A stretch of 64,000 nucleotides of DNA from Verrucomicrobiales bacterium (lineage in GTDB: Bacteria > Verrucomicrobiota > Verrucomicrobiia > Verrucomicrobiales > SLCJ01): the NCBI GenBank assembly GCA_024636835.1, contig JAGXGH010000075.1, positions 1 through 64,000 on the forward strand, read 5' to 3'. Position 1 is the first letter of the stretch; each line of letters begins with the position of its first letter. The notes under the pieces were generated by a model, which saw only the letters and a list, made by a program, of their open reading frames with translations, had not been told where the DNA came from and did no database searches. Made by a program: the position numbers and the translations under genes. Positions 34,025 to 43,500 of this stretch are shown here, piece by piece.

Positions 34025-35881
34025 TTACGAACGCAGCGCGGCCTCCATAATTTTCAGTCCACGCTCAACCAATCCTCGTTGATCTTCGAGCAAACCTGCA
34101 GAGAGCAGCGACTGATCGAACAATTGCTCGCCGAGAAGCTTCGCCAGCTCAGGTTTCGTTTCACGAGCTTTTGCGAGTTCCTTGATCAGCTCGTGACGTG
34201 GATTGAGCTCGAGCTCCACCTTTCCGCCGTCGGGAGCATCCTGCCCCATTGTCTTGAACATCTGGCGCATCTGTGGGCTGATCTGATCCGCTGACGTCAT
34301 TGCTGCCGCAGGGCTGCTGACTAAACGCTTACCAGAACGCACCTCGCCGACCTTGTCACCGAGTGTCTCCTTGAGCCAATCCGTCACTGCCTTCATGTCG
34401 TCATCGCTCAGAGCTTGGCGCTCGTCTTCGCTGGTGGTGTCCATTTCATCCACCTTGGCGCTCGCGCTGTTGACAGCGACGAACTTTTTGCCGTCGAACT
34501 CGCTGAGTTGGTTGAAGACATACTCATCGATAGGCTCGAAGAAATAGAGAACTTCAACACCGCGTGCTTTAAACCCTTCGACGTAAGGACCGGATTCGAT
34601 CACATCACGCGAACTACCAAGCTGATAGTAGATCTCTTCCTGACCGTCCTTCATGCGTGTCACGTAGTCAGCGAGCGACGTCAATTCACCGGCATCGTTC
34701 ATCGACGACTCGGCACGAAGCAATTTCATCAAGGCCTCGCGGTGAGTGTAATCAGTGATCAGACCTTCTTTGATGAAGCGGTTGAAACGCTCGTAGAACT
34801 CCTTGTATTTGGCGGAATCCTTCTCGGCTTCTTTGTTGAGGAACTTGAGGAAACGCTTGGTCACGACATCGCCGATCTTCTTCACCAACGCGCTATCCTG
34901 CATCGATTCGCGCGAGATATTCAGCGGTAGATCAGCAGAGTCGATCACCCCTTTCAGGAAGCGCAACCACTCGGGAAGAATCCCCTCAGGCTTTTCATCG
35001 ATCAGCACACGTCGGCAGTAAAGCGACACCGCAGGCTCGGTCTGGCCGAAGCCCATTCGCTCCATATTGTCGTCGGGAACGAACAGTAAGGCATTCATCG
35101 CCAATGGCGCGTCGGCAGAGAAGTGCATGCGATAACGAGGTTCATCAAAGGCATGACCGGCGAACTTATAGAACTCGGTGTATTGCTCGTCGGTGATGTC
35201 CGATTTATTCTTCAGCCACAGTGCCTCAACCTCATTGACGCGGGTTCCGTTCACGAAGATCGGGAACTGCACGAAGTTCGAGTAACGCTTGAGCACATCC
35301 TTCACCCTATCTTCGGTAGCGAACTCTTTGTGCTCATCCTTCAACTGAATCACCAACTTGCACCCACGCTCGGCATCGGTCGCTTCCTCAATGGTGTAAC
35401 CGCTCACACCATCACTCTCCCAAACGAGTGACTCCGCGTCTTCGCGCCACGAGTGAGTGAACACTTTGACGGATTCCGCCGCCATGAAGACCGAGTAAAA
35501 TCCCACACCAAATCGACCGATCAATGCACTAGGGTCGTTGCCCTGCTCTTTCGCAGCCTCAAGAAACGCTTTGGTTCCGGAATGCGCGATGGTGCCTAAA
35601 TTCTCGACCAACTCATCGCGGGTCATTCCGATCCCGAAGTCCTGAATAGTCAGCGTTTTCGCCTCTTCGTCGGTGGTGATCTCGACCTTGAATTCTTTAT
35701 CCGCCTGATACACCGACTTTTCGGTCGCTTGCAAGTGCTGGAGCTTCTCCATCGCATCGGAGGCATTGCTCACCAGCTCACGAATGAAAATCTCGCGATC
35801 GGTATACAAAGAGTGGACGACGATATCGAGAAGTTGGCGGACTTCCGCCTGGAATGCTTGTGGTTGTTGAACTTCGCTCAT
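34025..35881 (-). CDS. htpG: Chaperone protein HtpG (Hsp90)
   Basis: Cytosolic Hsp90 chaperone. About 618 residues with the GHKL ATPase start FQAEVRQLLDIVVHSLYTDREIFIRELVSNASDAMEKL, the DFGIGMTRDELVENLGTIAHSGTKAF motif, GRFGVGFYSVFMAA, the middle domain with NISRESMQ, and the C-terminal dimerisation part. I chose the ATG at 35881 (MSEVQQPQAF), three codons inside the longest frame. It is flanked by a hairpin at 33997-34015. No heat-shock promoter was identified with confidence. Confidence 0.97.
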   Translation of the reverse strand: MSEVQQPQAFQAEVRQLLDIVVHSLYTDREIFIRELVSNASDAMEKLQHLQATEKSVYQADKEFKVEITTDEEAKTLTIQDFGIGMTRDELVENLGTIAHSGTKAFLEAAKEQGNDPSALIGRFGVGFYSVFMAAESVKVFTHSWREDAESLVWESDGVSGYTIEEATDAERGCKLVIQLKDEHKEFATEDRVKDVLKRYSNFVQFPIFVNGTRVNEVEALWLKNKSDITDEQYTEFYKFAGHAFDEPRYRMHFSADAPLAMNALLFVPDDNMERMGFGQTEPAVSLYCRRVLIDEKPEGILPEWLRFLKGVIDSADLPLNISRESMQDSALVKKIGDVVTKRFLKFLNKEAEKDSAKYKEFYERFNRFIKEGLITDYTHREALMKLLRAESSMNDAGELTSLADYVTRMKDGQEEIYYQLGSSRDVIESGPYVEGFKARGVEVLYFFEPIDEYVFNQLSEFDGKKFVAVNSASAKVDEMDTTSEDERQALSDDDMKAVTDWLKETLGDKVGEVRSGKRLVSSPAAAMTSADQISPQMRQMFKTMGQDAPDGGKVELELNPRHELIKELAKARETKPELAKLLGEQLFDQSLLSAGLLEDQRGLVERGLKIMEAALRS

Positions 35882-35914
35882 AGGCATCAACTCGTAGCGA
35901 ATACAAGCCCCCCG

Positions 35915-36658
35915 TCAAGCGACGTCCGCACCAAGCTCTTCGATATCACCGCTCCAAAGCGGCATCACTGCGCCATCGAGCACCAGACAGCCCTTCTCAG
36001 AATCAATATCAACCGTAAACTGAGCAAGCTTTCTCCGTTGCCAGGGCGGGACAATAAGATCCCTTCCAAAATCATTGACGGTCCACTTTTCCTTGCCAGC
36101 CTCAAAATCACGGTGGCTCAAGCAAGACACCTCAAGTCGATTCCAAATCTCGCCCCCACGAATGAAGGGCCTGAAATACAGCCCGAGACCATAATCATAG
36201 CCAATGTGTGTCTCAATATCCGCTTTGAGCCGATTTTTTGCCGCCTGCGTGAGTCGTAAGTTTAATTCCGGAAGATCCTCTAAATCATCACCTGCGCCTA
36301 ACCTGCATCGATAGTAGTCCGCGTAAGTGACTACGATGTCTAGCTCTTCTCGTATCCTGACCGGCAACTCCTCTCTCTCAACACGCTCATACAAAAAACT
36401 ATACCCGCGACTATTCAGCCATTGTAGCCAATCACCAAGCTCTCGATAGTATTCAACACCACCTGAAGTCTCTACCTCGCCATTTTCGTGGTCGACCAGC
36501 CGACAGCTATAAATACACGGACTCCCCCCCGCCTCTCGAACACCTGCATTGGTAAGAAATTGGCAGCTAGGTACCAGAAGGAGAAACTTTTCACTCATCC
36601 TATCATGAGGACTGGGATTTGGATAGAGACGACGCCAATAGCTATTTTTCAAAGCCAT
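35915..36658 (-). CDS. Protein of unknown function
   Basis: A 247-residue soluble protein that I cannot assign. It contains the segments KFLLLVPSCQFLTNAGV, EYYRELGDWLQWLNSRGYSFLYERVEREELPVRIREELDIVVTYADYY, and LRLTQAAKNRLKADIETHIGYDYGLGLYFRPFIRGG. It ends SEKGCLVLDGAVMPLWSGDIEELGADVA, which looks beta-rich. It lies 33 bp upstream of htpG on the same strand. Its start is about 20 bp from a decayed aldehyde dehydrogenase remnant (36678-36764), which suggests it arrived at or near a rearrangement joint. The exact start is uncertain (ATG 36658 or a downstream Met). Confidence 0.65.
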   Translation of the reverse strand: MALKNSYWRRLYPNPSPHDRMSEKFLLLVPSCQFLTNAGVREAGGSPCIYSCRLVDHENGEVETSGGVEYYRELGDWLQWLNSRGYSFLYERVEREELPVRIREELDIVVTYADYYRCRLGAGDDLEDLPELNLRLTQAAKNRLKADIETHIGYDYGLGLYFRPFIRGGEIWNRLEVSCLSHRDFEAGKEKWTVNDFGRDLIVPPWQRRKLAQFTVDIDSEKGCLVLDGAVMPLWSGDIEELGADVA

Positions 36659-36677
36659 AGTGAACTATAGTCATTAA

Positions 36678-36764
36678 CTACCCGACTGTCACCGTTTTCG
36701 CCTTAACTTAGTCCTTAATCCCCAGCGGTCCTAATTCTCAACCGTAGCCGCTCTGTTTAATGCC
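36678..36764 (-). pseudogene. Decayed 3' end of an aldehyde dehydrogenase gene
   Basis: Read on the minus strand this encodes GIKQSGYG, stop, ELGPLGIKD, stop, VKAKTVTVG, stop. The intact dehydrogenase at 38972-40354 ends GGIKQSGYGRELGPLGIKEFVNAKTVTVGRG, so nearly every residue aligns in frame. The DNA also aligns almost throughout. It is a degraded second copy of that gene's last 29 codons, in the same orientation, about 2.3 kb away. The sulfur-transporter and arsR genes lie between the two copies. Confidence 0.9.
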
Positions 36765-36799
36765 ACGCATCAAGATTTGTGATTCGGCTCTCCTTTCTT

Positions 36800-37035
36800 T
36801 ACCCCAACGGGGTAACGGATTTTAGCCCAGGGTTGCCGCAATGAAATGGAGGCTACCCTGGGTAATCAGCGAATTCATTTTCCAACCCCAATCGGGGTTG
36901 CGTCGATGCCATAATCTCCCTCGCGCTTGGACACAAGCCCGACTTGGGGTTGAATGATCATGGCGGACATGACCTAGGGTAGCCTCCGTTTTACTCTGGC
37001 AACCCTAGGCTAAAATACCCAACCCCGTTGGGGTA
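36800..37035. repeat. 236-bp nested imperfect palindrome
   Basis: The outer arms (about 36800-36865 and 36971-37035) are inverted copies of each other, starting TACCCCAACGGGG and ending CCCCGTTGGGGTA. They share the core TTTTAGCC(C/T)AGGGTTGCC and GGAGGCTACCCT. Inside are two more palindromes (CAACCCC-AATC-GGGGTTG at 36883-36900 and a matching one at 36934-36952), also in inverted order. Each arm also folds on itself. The result is four hairpins in mirror order, as in a BIME or MITE. No reading frame fits. Confidence 0.85.
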
Positions 37036-37322
37036 GATCGTTGAATGCGCCTTCTGCAAAGATGTATTTGGCAGCTCTAAACATCACAGTGAAATTTCAC
37101 AAAACGTAATGCGCGCCAGTATAATGCCACCAGCGCGTTTCCTTCAAGCACTACACGCGCCCTTGTAATTTTGAGTAATTTTCGTGGTTCTCGAATGAGA
37201 CCTAATAATCGCTTAAATTTGTGCCATTGCCCTTGGATAGTTTACATTTCCTGAAAAATTCAATTGACTGAATCGCGATAACGCGATAAAGCGTTAATTG
37301 GTCGCACAACTAAGAAATAACC
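37036..37322. promoter_or_regulatory. Upstream region of the YeeE pair with repressor-like sites
   Basis: No gene. ATCGCGATA at 37272-37280 overlaps a second ACGCGATAA (37281-37289). The same TATCGCGATA palindrome lies at 38928-38937, upstream of arsR. The sites sit about 40 bp before the ATG of the first transporter gene, the usual place for an ArsR-family operator. The remaining bases are AT-rich with no recognised feature. Confidence 0.6.
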
Positions 37323-37856
37323 ATGTCAGAAAAAACATCATTCCTCAGTTCACCTCGTTGGAACCCCTACATGGTTGGAGCCGCGATCGGCATCCTCAGT
37401 TGGCTTGTCTTTTTCGTCGTCGACAAGCCGCTTGGTATGTCGACGGAGATTTCCAAATGGAGCGGAGCCACCACATCAATCGTGGCGGGCAGCGAAACTG
37501 TCAGCGACAACGCCTACTGGGCAGAGACAACGCCGAAGTTCGGATACAGCACCATCTTCCTCGTTACGACCGCTGTTGGGGCATTTATCTCGGCCGTCTT
37601 GAGCAAGGATTTCAAAGTCGAACTGGTCCCTCAAGTGTGGGCGGACCGCTTCGGACCGAGCGCGACGAAGAGATATATCGGCGCATTTATTGGCGGTATT
37701 TTACTGATGTTCGGTGCTCGCATGGCGGGAGGCTGCACCAGTGGTCACGGAATCAGCGGCAGCCTTCAGCTGGCAGTTTCAAGTTGGATTTTCTTTATCA
37801 CCATGTTCATCGGCGGAGTCATTGCCGCCCGAGTCCTCTTTCCTACAACTAAGTAA
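37323..37856 (+). CDS. YeeE/YedE family sulfur transporter, first subunit
   Basis: Membrane protein of 177 residues from the YeeE/YedE (DUF395) family, which moves thiosulfate or related sulfur species. About four helices: WNPYMVGAAIGILSWLVFFVVDKPLG, STIFLVTTAVGAFISAVLS, YIGAFIGGILLMFGARMAGGCTSGHG, LQLAVSSWIFFITMFIGGVIAARVLF. The signature GARMAGGCTSGHGISG contains the conserved Cys. Pairs of half-length YeeE/YedE genes with an ArsR repressor (BigR/SqrR-like) are known from other bacteria for sulfide or persulfide handling. The second subunit starts 36 bp downstream. Confidence 0.92.
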   Translation: MSEKTSFLSSPRWNPYMVGAAIGILSWLVFFVVDKPLGMSTEISKWSGATTSIVAGSETVSDNAYWAETTPKFGYSTIFLVTTAVGAFISAVLSKDFKVELVPQVWADRFGPSATKRYIGAFIGGILLMFGARMAGGCTSGHGISGSLQLAVSSWIFFITMFIGGVIAARVLFPTTK

Positions 37857-37892
37857 ACACCACCAAATTTCCCCTTCTACCCAAATCGAATC

Positions 37893-38462
37893 ATGAGTTT
37901 ACCAATCAGCACTTCATCCACCGGCGGGCTTATTGTTGCCGCCATCGCAGGCCTGATTTTCGGAGTCCTGCTGCATCGCGGCCGGGTCACCGACTACAAT
38001 GTCATCGTCAATCAATTCCGCCTCAAGGATTTCACCGTTTTGCGGATCATGTTCACCGCAATCGTTGTCGGCGGCATCGGAGTTGCACTCCTTCACGCCA
38101 ACGATCTCGCCTCGTTTCATATCAAACCCACATATCTCGCCGCCGTCATCGTTGGCGCTCTGATCTTTGGAGTTGGCATGGTGCTCTTGGGTTACTGCCC
38201 GGGAACGGGGGTAGCCGCTGCGGCGACCGGCCGTCTTCATGCCATCGTCGGCTTCGTCGGAATGATCGCTGGAGGAATCGTTTACGCATTCACCTATCCC
38301 GCCATGAAAGATGGATTTCTGGCCATCGGTGATCAAGGCAAGATCCGAATGACGGACATCACTCCGGTGCCTGAGGTCGTGTGGTGGATCCTTCTCACCG
38401 TTGTTGCACTTACTCTCTTCAAGCTTCTGCCAAAGGCGCAGAAAGATTCCCCTGGTGCCTAA
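37893..38462 (+). CDS. YeeE/YedE family sulfur transporter, second subunit
   Basis: A 189-residue companion (DUF6691-like) of the preceding protein. It has about five helices and the family motif VLLGYCPGTGVAAAATGRLHAIVGFVGMIAGG, with its Cys, preceded by IVGALIFGVGM. The pair together matches one full-length YeeE. The N-terminus MSLPISTSSTGGLIVAAIAGLIFGVLLHRGRVTDY follows a clean ATG. A strong terminator (38494-38534) closes the two-gene unit. Confidence 0.92.
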   Translation: MSLPISTSSTGGLIVAAIAGLIFGVLLHRGRVTDYNVIVNQFRLKDFTVLRIMFTAIVVGGIGVALLHANDLASFHIKPTYLAAVIVGALIFGVGMVLLGYCPGTGVAAAATGRLHAIVGFVGMIAGGIVYAFTYPAMKDGFLAIGDQGKIRMTDITPVPEVVWWILLTVVALTLFKLLPKAQKDSPGA

Positions 38463-38493
38463 ACGAGATTGTAAAAAAATCCCACCAGACCCG

Positions 38494-38534
38494 AGCCGTT
38501 CTTCACTCTCCCCAAGTGGAGGACGGCTTTTTTT
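38494..38534 (+). terminator. Intrinsic terminator after the YeeE pair
   Basis: A long stem (AGCCGTTCTTCACT with its near-complement ending ACGGCT, seven-base loop) is followed by seven T. It lies 32 bp after the second transporter stop and before the convergent arsR gene. Confidence 0.9.
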
Positions 38535-38565
38535 AGCGATCGGGTTCGGTCGCAAGATTTCATCC

Positions 38566-38910
38566 CTAATCGGCTAGAGATTGGGCGCGTCGCTTCGCCT
38601 CATCGCTAAGGCGGCAGCACATCAAGCTACACAGATCGTAAACCACGGGATCACAGATTCGATAAATCACTTTATTACCCCTTCGCTCTCTCTCCAGAAA
38701 ACCCGCCGCTGCTAGAATACCCAAATGTTTGGAGACTGTTCCCTGCTTAATTCCAGTCCTTTCAACAAGCTCTCCAACACTCGCTTCACCAGCCATCAGT
38801 TCACGCAAAAGAATGAGACGCGCGGACTCAGCGAGCACTGAGAACTGCCGAGCAGCCTCATCAACTTGCGCATCACTCATTGACAGCTTGGTTACCTCAT
38901 TTTTCTTCAT
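38566..38910 (-). CDS. ArsR-family winged-helix repressor
   Basis: A 114-residue regulator. Seen: the winged helix ARQFSVLAESARLILLRELMAGEASVGELVERTGIKQGTVSKHLGILAAAGFLERERRGNKVIYRICDP, and a C-terminal helix VYDLCSLMCCRLSDEAKRRAQS with three Cys (positions about 96-101). ArsR proteins with few Cys and YeeE neighbours, such as BigR and SqrR, sense persulfide through a disulfide pair. The Cys here fit a redox or metal sensor, but which one is open. It converges on the transporter genes. TATCGCGATA lies 18 bp upstream of its start, and matching sites precede the transporter genes, so it probably represses both. Confidence 0.9.
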   Translation of the reverse strand: MKKNEVTKLSMSDAQVDEAARQFSVLAESARLILLRELMAGEASVGELVERTGIKQGTVSKHLGILAAAGFLERERRGNKVIYRICDPVVYDLCSLMCCRLSDEAKRRAQSLAD

Positions 38911-38927
38911 TGAGCACTATACTACCT

Positions 38928-38937
38928 TATCGCGATA
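38928..38937. promoter_or_regulatory. Palindromic operator upstream of arsR
   Basis: TATCGCGATA, a perfect 10-bp palindrome. ATCGCGATA also occurs at 37272-37280, upstream of the divergently located target genes, and ACGCGATAA just beyond. Its position at about -20 from the ATG suits autoregulation. Confidence 0.6.
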
Positions 38938-38971
38938 CTAAACACAATCAGCTTCGCACATTCTTCACAAG

Positions 38972-40354
38972 CTATCCTCGTCCGACCGTCACAGTCTTCG
39001 CATTAACGAACTCCTTGATCCCCAGCGGTCCCAACTCCCGACCGTAGCCACTCTGTTTGATGCCTCCGAAAGGGAGTTCCGGGTCGGAGGCTACCATCGT
39101 GTTGACCACGCAGGTTCCGGCATTGAGATGGTTACGGGCGATCTCACGCCCCCGTTTTTCGTTGCGAGTGAAAATTGCGGCTCCCAGACCGAATGGCGTA
39201 TCGTTCGCAACATGGATCGCGTGTTTTTCATCGGTGACCTCGATGATCGATGCCACGGGGCCAAAAAGCTCTTCGTCATACGCCGGCATGCCTGAGCTGA
39301 CATTGGTAAGAACGGTGGGCGGGTAGAAGGCACCTGGCTGGTCGGGAACTTCACCTCCGACGAGCAATTCGGCACCAGCCTTCACACTACGCATCACCTG
39401 GTCGTGCAGTTCATCGCGCAAATCCAACCGCGCCATCGGTCCGACGTCAGTTTTTATATCCAACGGATCGCCCATCACCTGGCGTGTCATCAGCCCGACG
39501 ACTAAAGCCGTAAACTCTGCCACCACCGACTCGACGACGATAAACCGCTTCGCTGCGATGCAACTCTGCCCGGAGTTGACCAGTCGACTCTTCACCGCGG
39601 TCTCGGCGGCGAGTTCCACATCGGCATCTTCGAGCACGATGAAGGGATCACTTCCACCGAGTTCTAGCACGGTTTTTTTCAAATGCTCGCCAGCAAGCTC
39701 CGCAACAGCCTTCCCTGCAGGCGTGCTGCCCGTCAGCGTCACTGCTTTTACTCGCACGTCCGCAATCACATCCGCGACCTGATCGCTGGAAATGAACATC
39801 GACTGAAACACACCGCGTGGAAAGCGCGCGTCGCAAAAGATGTCATCGATAGCTTGCGCGCAACGCGGCACATTAGAAGCGTGCTTCAAGAGCGCAACAT
39901 TCCCTGCCATCAGTGTCGGGGCGGCAAAACGAAATACCTGCCAGAGCGGAAAGTTCCACGGCATCACCGCCAGTATTACACCCAAGGGGCGGTAGCATAG
40001 CCAAGAGCGCTGGTCGCCATCGACCAATAGTTCGTCAGAGAGCTGTGCTTCAGCCTTCTCCGCATAGTAGCGGCACACCGAAGCACACTTCTTCACCTCG
40101 GCTCGACCTTGAGTCACGGGCTTCCCCATTTCCTCAGCCATCATCACCGCCAGTTCCTCGCTGCGCTCTGTGAGCAAATCTGCAGCGAGATTCATACGCT
40201 CGGCTCTTCTTTCGAATGTCACACTGCGCCATTCGGCGAAGGAAGAGTCGGCGAGACGAACCGTTTGATCGATTCGCTCGCTTGACCAAAACTCGATTTT
40301 CCCCAATCTTTTGCCATTTGAAGGATTTATGCGCGCATTCTTATCGGAAGCCAT
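38972..40354 (-). CDS. Aldehyde dehydrogenase, succinate-semialdehyde dehydrogenase-like
   Basis: NAD(P)-dependent oxidation of an aldehyde to its acid. The 460-residue protein has the Rossmann part PLGVILAVMPWNFPLWQVFRFAAPTLMAGNVALLKHASNVP, the Glu motif VLELGGSDPFIVLEDADVELA, the catalytic Cys in SRLVNSGQSCIAAKRFIVVE, and the C-terminal DTPFGLGAAIFTR(N) ... PELPFGGIKQSGYGRELGPLGIKEFVNAKTV. The pattern is closest to succinate-semialdehyde dehydrogenases (GabD/Sad/YneI-like), which is from memory. The ATG at 40354 is preferred, with AAAGG and GGAG upstream. A degraded copy of its 3' end is at 36678-36764. Its 5' neighbour is divergent. Confidence 0.93.
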   Translation of the reverse strand: MASDKNARINPSNGKRLGKIEFWSSERIDQTVRLADSSFAEWRSVTFERRAERMNLAADLLTERSEELAVMMAEEMGKPVTQGRAEVKKCASVCRYYAEKAEAQLSDELLVDGDQRSWLCYRPLGVILAVMPWNFPLWQVFRFAAPTLMAGNVALLKHASNVPRCAQAIDDIFCDARFPRGVFQSMFISSDQVADVIADVRVKAVTLTGSTPAGKAVAELAGEHLKKTVLELGGSDPFIVLEDADVELAAETAVKSRLVNSGQSCIAAKRFIVVESVVAEFTALVVGLMTRQVMGDPLDIKTDVGPMARLDLRDELHDQVMRSVKAGAELLVGGEVPDQPGAFYPPTVLTNVSSGMPAYDEELFGPVASIIEVTDEKHAIHVANDTPFGLGAAIFTRNEKRGREIARNHLNAGTCVVNTMVASDPELPFGGIKQSGYGRELGPLGIKEFVNAKTVTVGRG

Positions 40355-40507
40355 AACCTTTCTACGCTCCACGCAAATATGAGACAAAGAAAATCTATTA
40401 AAGAATCGAAGAGAAGTTAAGGGAAAGATCACCAAAACTCCCGTCGTTGAAGCAGTGAAGGGCGTATTAACTCAAGTATTCCTCCCTTGCTGAACCCGCA
40501 CGTAACC

Positions 40508-43500
40508 ATGCTCAATCAGGCTAACTCTATTTCCATTTTTGCTTCCTTGGGAGCGGCTACACTACTCATCGTTGGTTGCCAAAAGGCCACCAATCTTGAG
40601 AGCGAGCCAGCACTAGAGCTGGAGTCCGCCGTTACTGTCGCCAATCGCTCTCCTATTCCAGACGTGATCACCTTCAACGACCACGTCCAGCCCATCCTTT
40701 CAGAGAACTGCTACCACTGCCACGGCCCGGATTCCGCCACTCGCTACCCGAAGAAGGAGCCACTCCGCCTCGATCGCGAAGAGTTCGCTTTCGAAGCACG
40801 CGAAGACACTGGCAAGCCAACCATCATGGCCGGAGACGCAGAGAACTCCGCGCTGATGAAGCGTATCCTCAGCAGCGACGCAGATATGGTGATGCCACCA
40901 CCGGAGTCGCACAATCAACTCGAACCTGAAGAGATCGAAATCATTCGTCGTTGGATCGACGAAGGCGCGCAGTATCAAGAGCACTGGGCATTCATCGCTC
41001 CCGTGCGACCAGCCGTTCCAGAAGTCAGCGATGGTGTTGTCAAAAACCCTGTCGACGCCTTTGTCCTCGAACAGCTTCCAAAGCACGGACTCAAGCCTAA
41101 CCCTGAAGAAGCTCCAGCTCGTCTTGTTCGCCGCATCTTCTTGGATGTGATCGGACTGCCGCCGACCCCGGAAGAAGTCAGCAGCTTCGTCGCGAATCAT
41201 GCCGAAGATCCAGACAAAGCCATCAACACAGTTCTGGACGATCTCTTTAAACGTCCAAGTTATGGTGAACATCATGGCAGGCATTGGCTCGACGTCGCTC
41301 GCTACGGCGACACCCACGGCATACACATCGACAACTTCCGCAACATCTGGCCCTACCGCGACTGGGTGATCCGCGCATTCAACCAGAACATGCCTTGGGA
41401 TCAGTTTACTGTTGAGCAGGTAGCTGGCGACATGCTGGATAACGCAACTCTCGATCAAATGATCGCATCCGGGTTTAACCGTTGCCTTCCTACCACTGGA
41501 GAAGGTGGCGCAATCGCCGATGAGTATCTTGCCATCTACGCGCAAGATCGTGTCGATACCACATCTGCCGCGTGGCTTGGCCTGACCACTAGCTGCGCAT
41601 CATGTCATGACCACAAATTCGACCCGATTTCGACCAAAGAGGTCTACGAACTGACCGCCTACTTCCGCAACAACACGATGTCTGCTTTGGACAGAAATAA
41701 TGCCGATCACGCTCCTGTGATCTTTGTCCCCAGACTGGAGGATCGTGAACAGTGGAATTCGTTCAACCAAGAGGTCGGCGATGCACGTCAAAAGATCGAT
41801 ATTGCCAAGGGGGGCGCAGAAGGTCATTTCCACAAATGGCTGGAATCGAATCCTCAAGCAGCCACCGTGCCCGAACCAGAGTCGCTCCACCTTCCATTGG
41901 CGGCTTTCGATGGCGTTATCACCGGCAAGTCCAACGGCACCGAGATTTCTCTACCATCCGACCTCAAGCCCACACCCGGCTTTGTAGGGTCCGCACTCGC
42001 CGTGAATTCTGAAGGGTTCTCTCTCGGTGCACTCACCGCCCCTGAGGCGAATAAGCCGTACACCGTGAGTCTTTGGGTCTACTTTAAGGGCAACCCGTCC
42101 GGCGCACTGATTTCTAGAATGGATAAATCCAAGAATTATCGCGGCTGGGATATTTGGTTCGAAGAGGGACGCATCGGCGGCCACGTCATCGACAGCACGC
42201 CTAAGAATCTCGCCAAAGCATTAACCGATCAGCCCCTCGCCGCGGAACAATGGAATCACGTCACCCTTGTCTATGACCCATCGAACAAGCATCTGCCCAT
42301 CGATATCTTCGTCAACGGTGCAGCGATCAAAAGAAACATCATCAAAAAAGGCCCGCGCAATGACCTGACCATCGACGCCGACGTTCCATTACGCATAGGC
42401 GCACGCGATGCCAACGGAAAGCCTGAAGATGGAGTCACTGGCGCTGAGGTGGCGATTCAGGATTTCCGTTTCTACAATCGTCTCCTCACCCCCGATGAGG
42501 TCAAACTCGTGGCTACCAGCGGCATGGAACACTATGTGCTCTCGATGCCCGTTGAACAAAGGACGCCGGCAATCAACAAAGTCTTGTATGACAGCTATCT
42601 GCTCAATCACGATCCGGAGATCGAAAAACAAGAAGCGCGGATCGCAGAGCTAAAGAAAGAACATGAACAAATCCGTTCCCGCGGTAGCAACACCTTGGTG
42701 ATGGAGGAAAAAGCGGACACAAAACCCTCCGCCCACATTCTTGTGCGCGGACAGTATTCCAGCCTCGGCGAAGAAGTCTCCCCCGGCATCCCTGCCGTCC
42801 TTCCAGAGTTACGAGAAGACACACCACGCAACCGTATCGGCCTCGCAAAATGGCTCGTCCGTGAAGACAACCCACTCCCCGCCAGAGTCACGATGAACCG
42901 CGTGTGGGGGTATCTCTTCGGTAACGGCATTGTCCAATCGACTACCGACTTCGGTGTCATGGGGGCACGTCCGACTCATCGCCAACTCCTCGATTGGCTG
43001 GCCGTCGAGTTCATGGACTCCGGATGGGACTACCAACACATGCTGCGCTTGATGATCACCTCCGCCACCTATCGTCAGTCACCCAATGACACCGCGGAAG
43101 AACATGAGGCAGACCCTGCAAACCAATGGCTGGCACGTGGCCCCCGCTACCGCCTCGACGCCGAACAAATCCGTGACCTCGCTCTTGCTTCATCCGGTCT
43201 TTTGGTAAAAACCGTCGGCGGGCCACCCGTGAAACCCTACCAACCCGATGGGGTCTGGGCGGCCGTGGCCATGCCGCAATCAAACACCAAAAACTACACG
43301 CAGGACAGTGGCGACGCGCTTTACCGCCGATCGGTCTACACTCTTTGGAAACGCACCGCGCCACCCGCGTCGATGGATATTTTCAACGCTCCTTCACGGG
43401 AAATAACCTGCACTAGCCGCGACCGAACCAACACACCGCTGCAAGCCTTCGTTCTGATGAACGATACACAATTTGTTGAAGCCAGCCGCAAACTCGCAGA

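Noticed and set aside
40700-41545. A 281-codon minus-strand frame opposite the DUF1549/DUF1553 gene
   Set aside because: Shadow of the plus-strand gene, which carries CxxCH and family motifs through the same bases.
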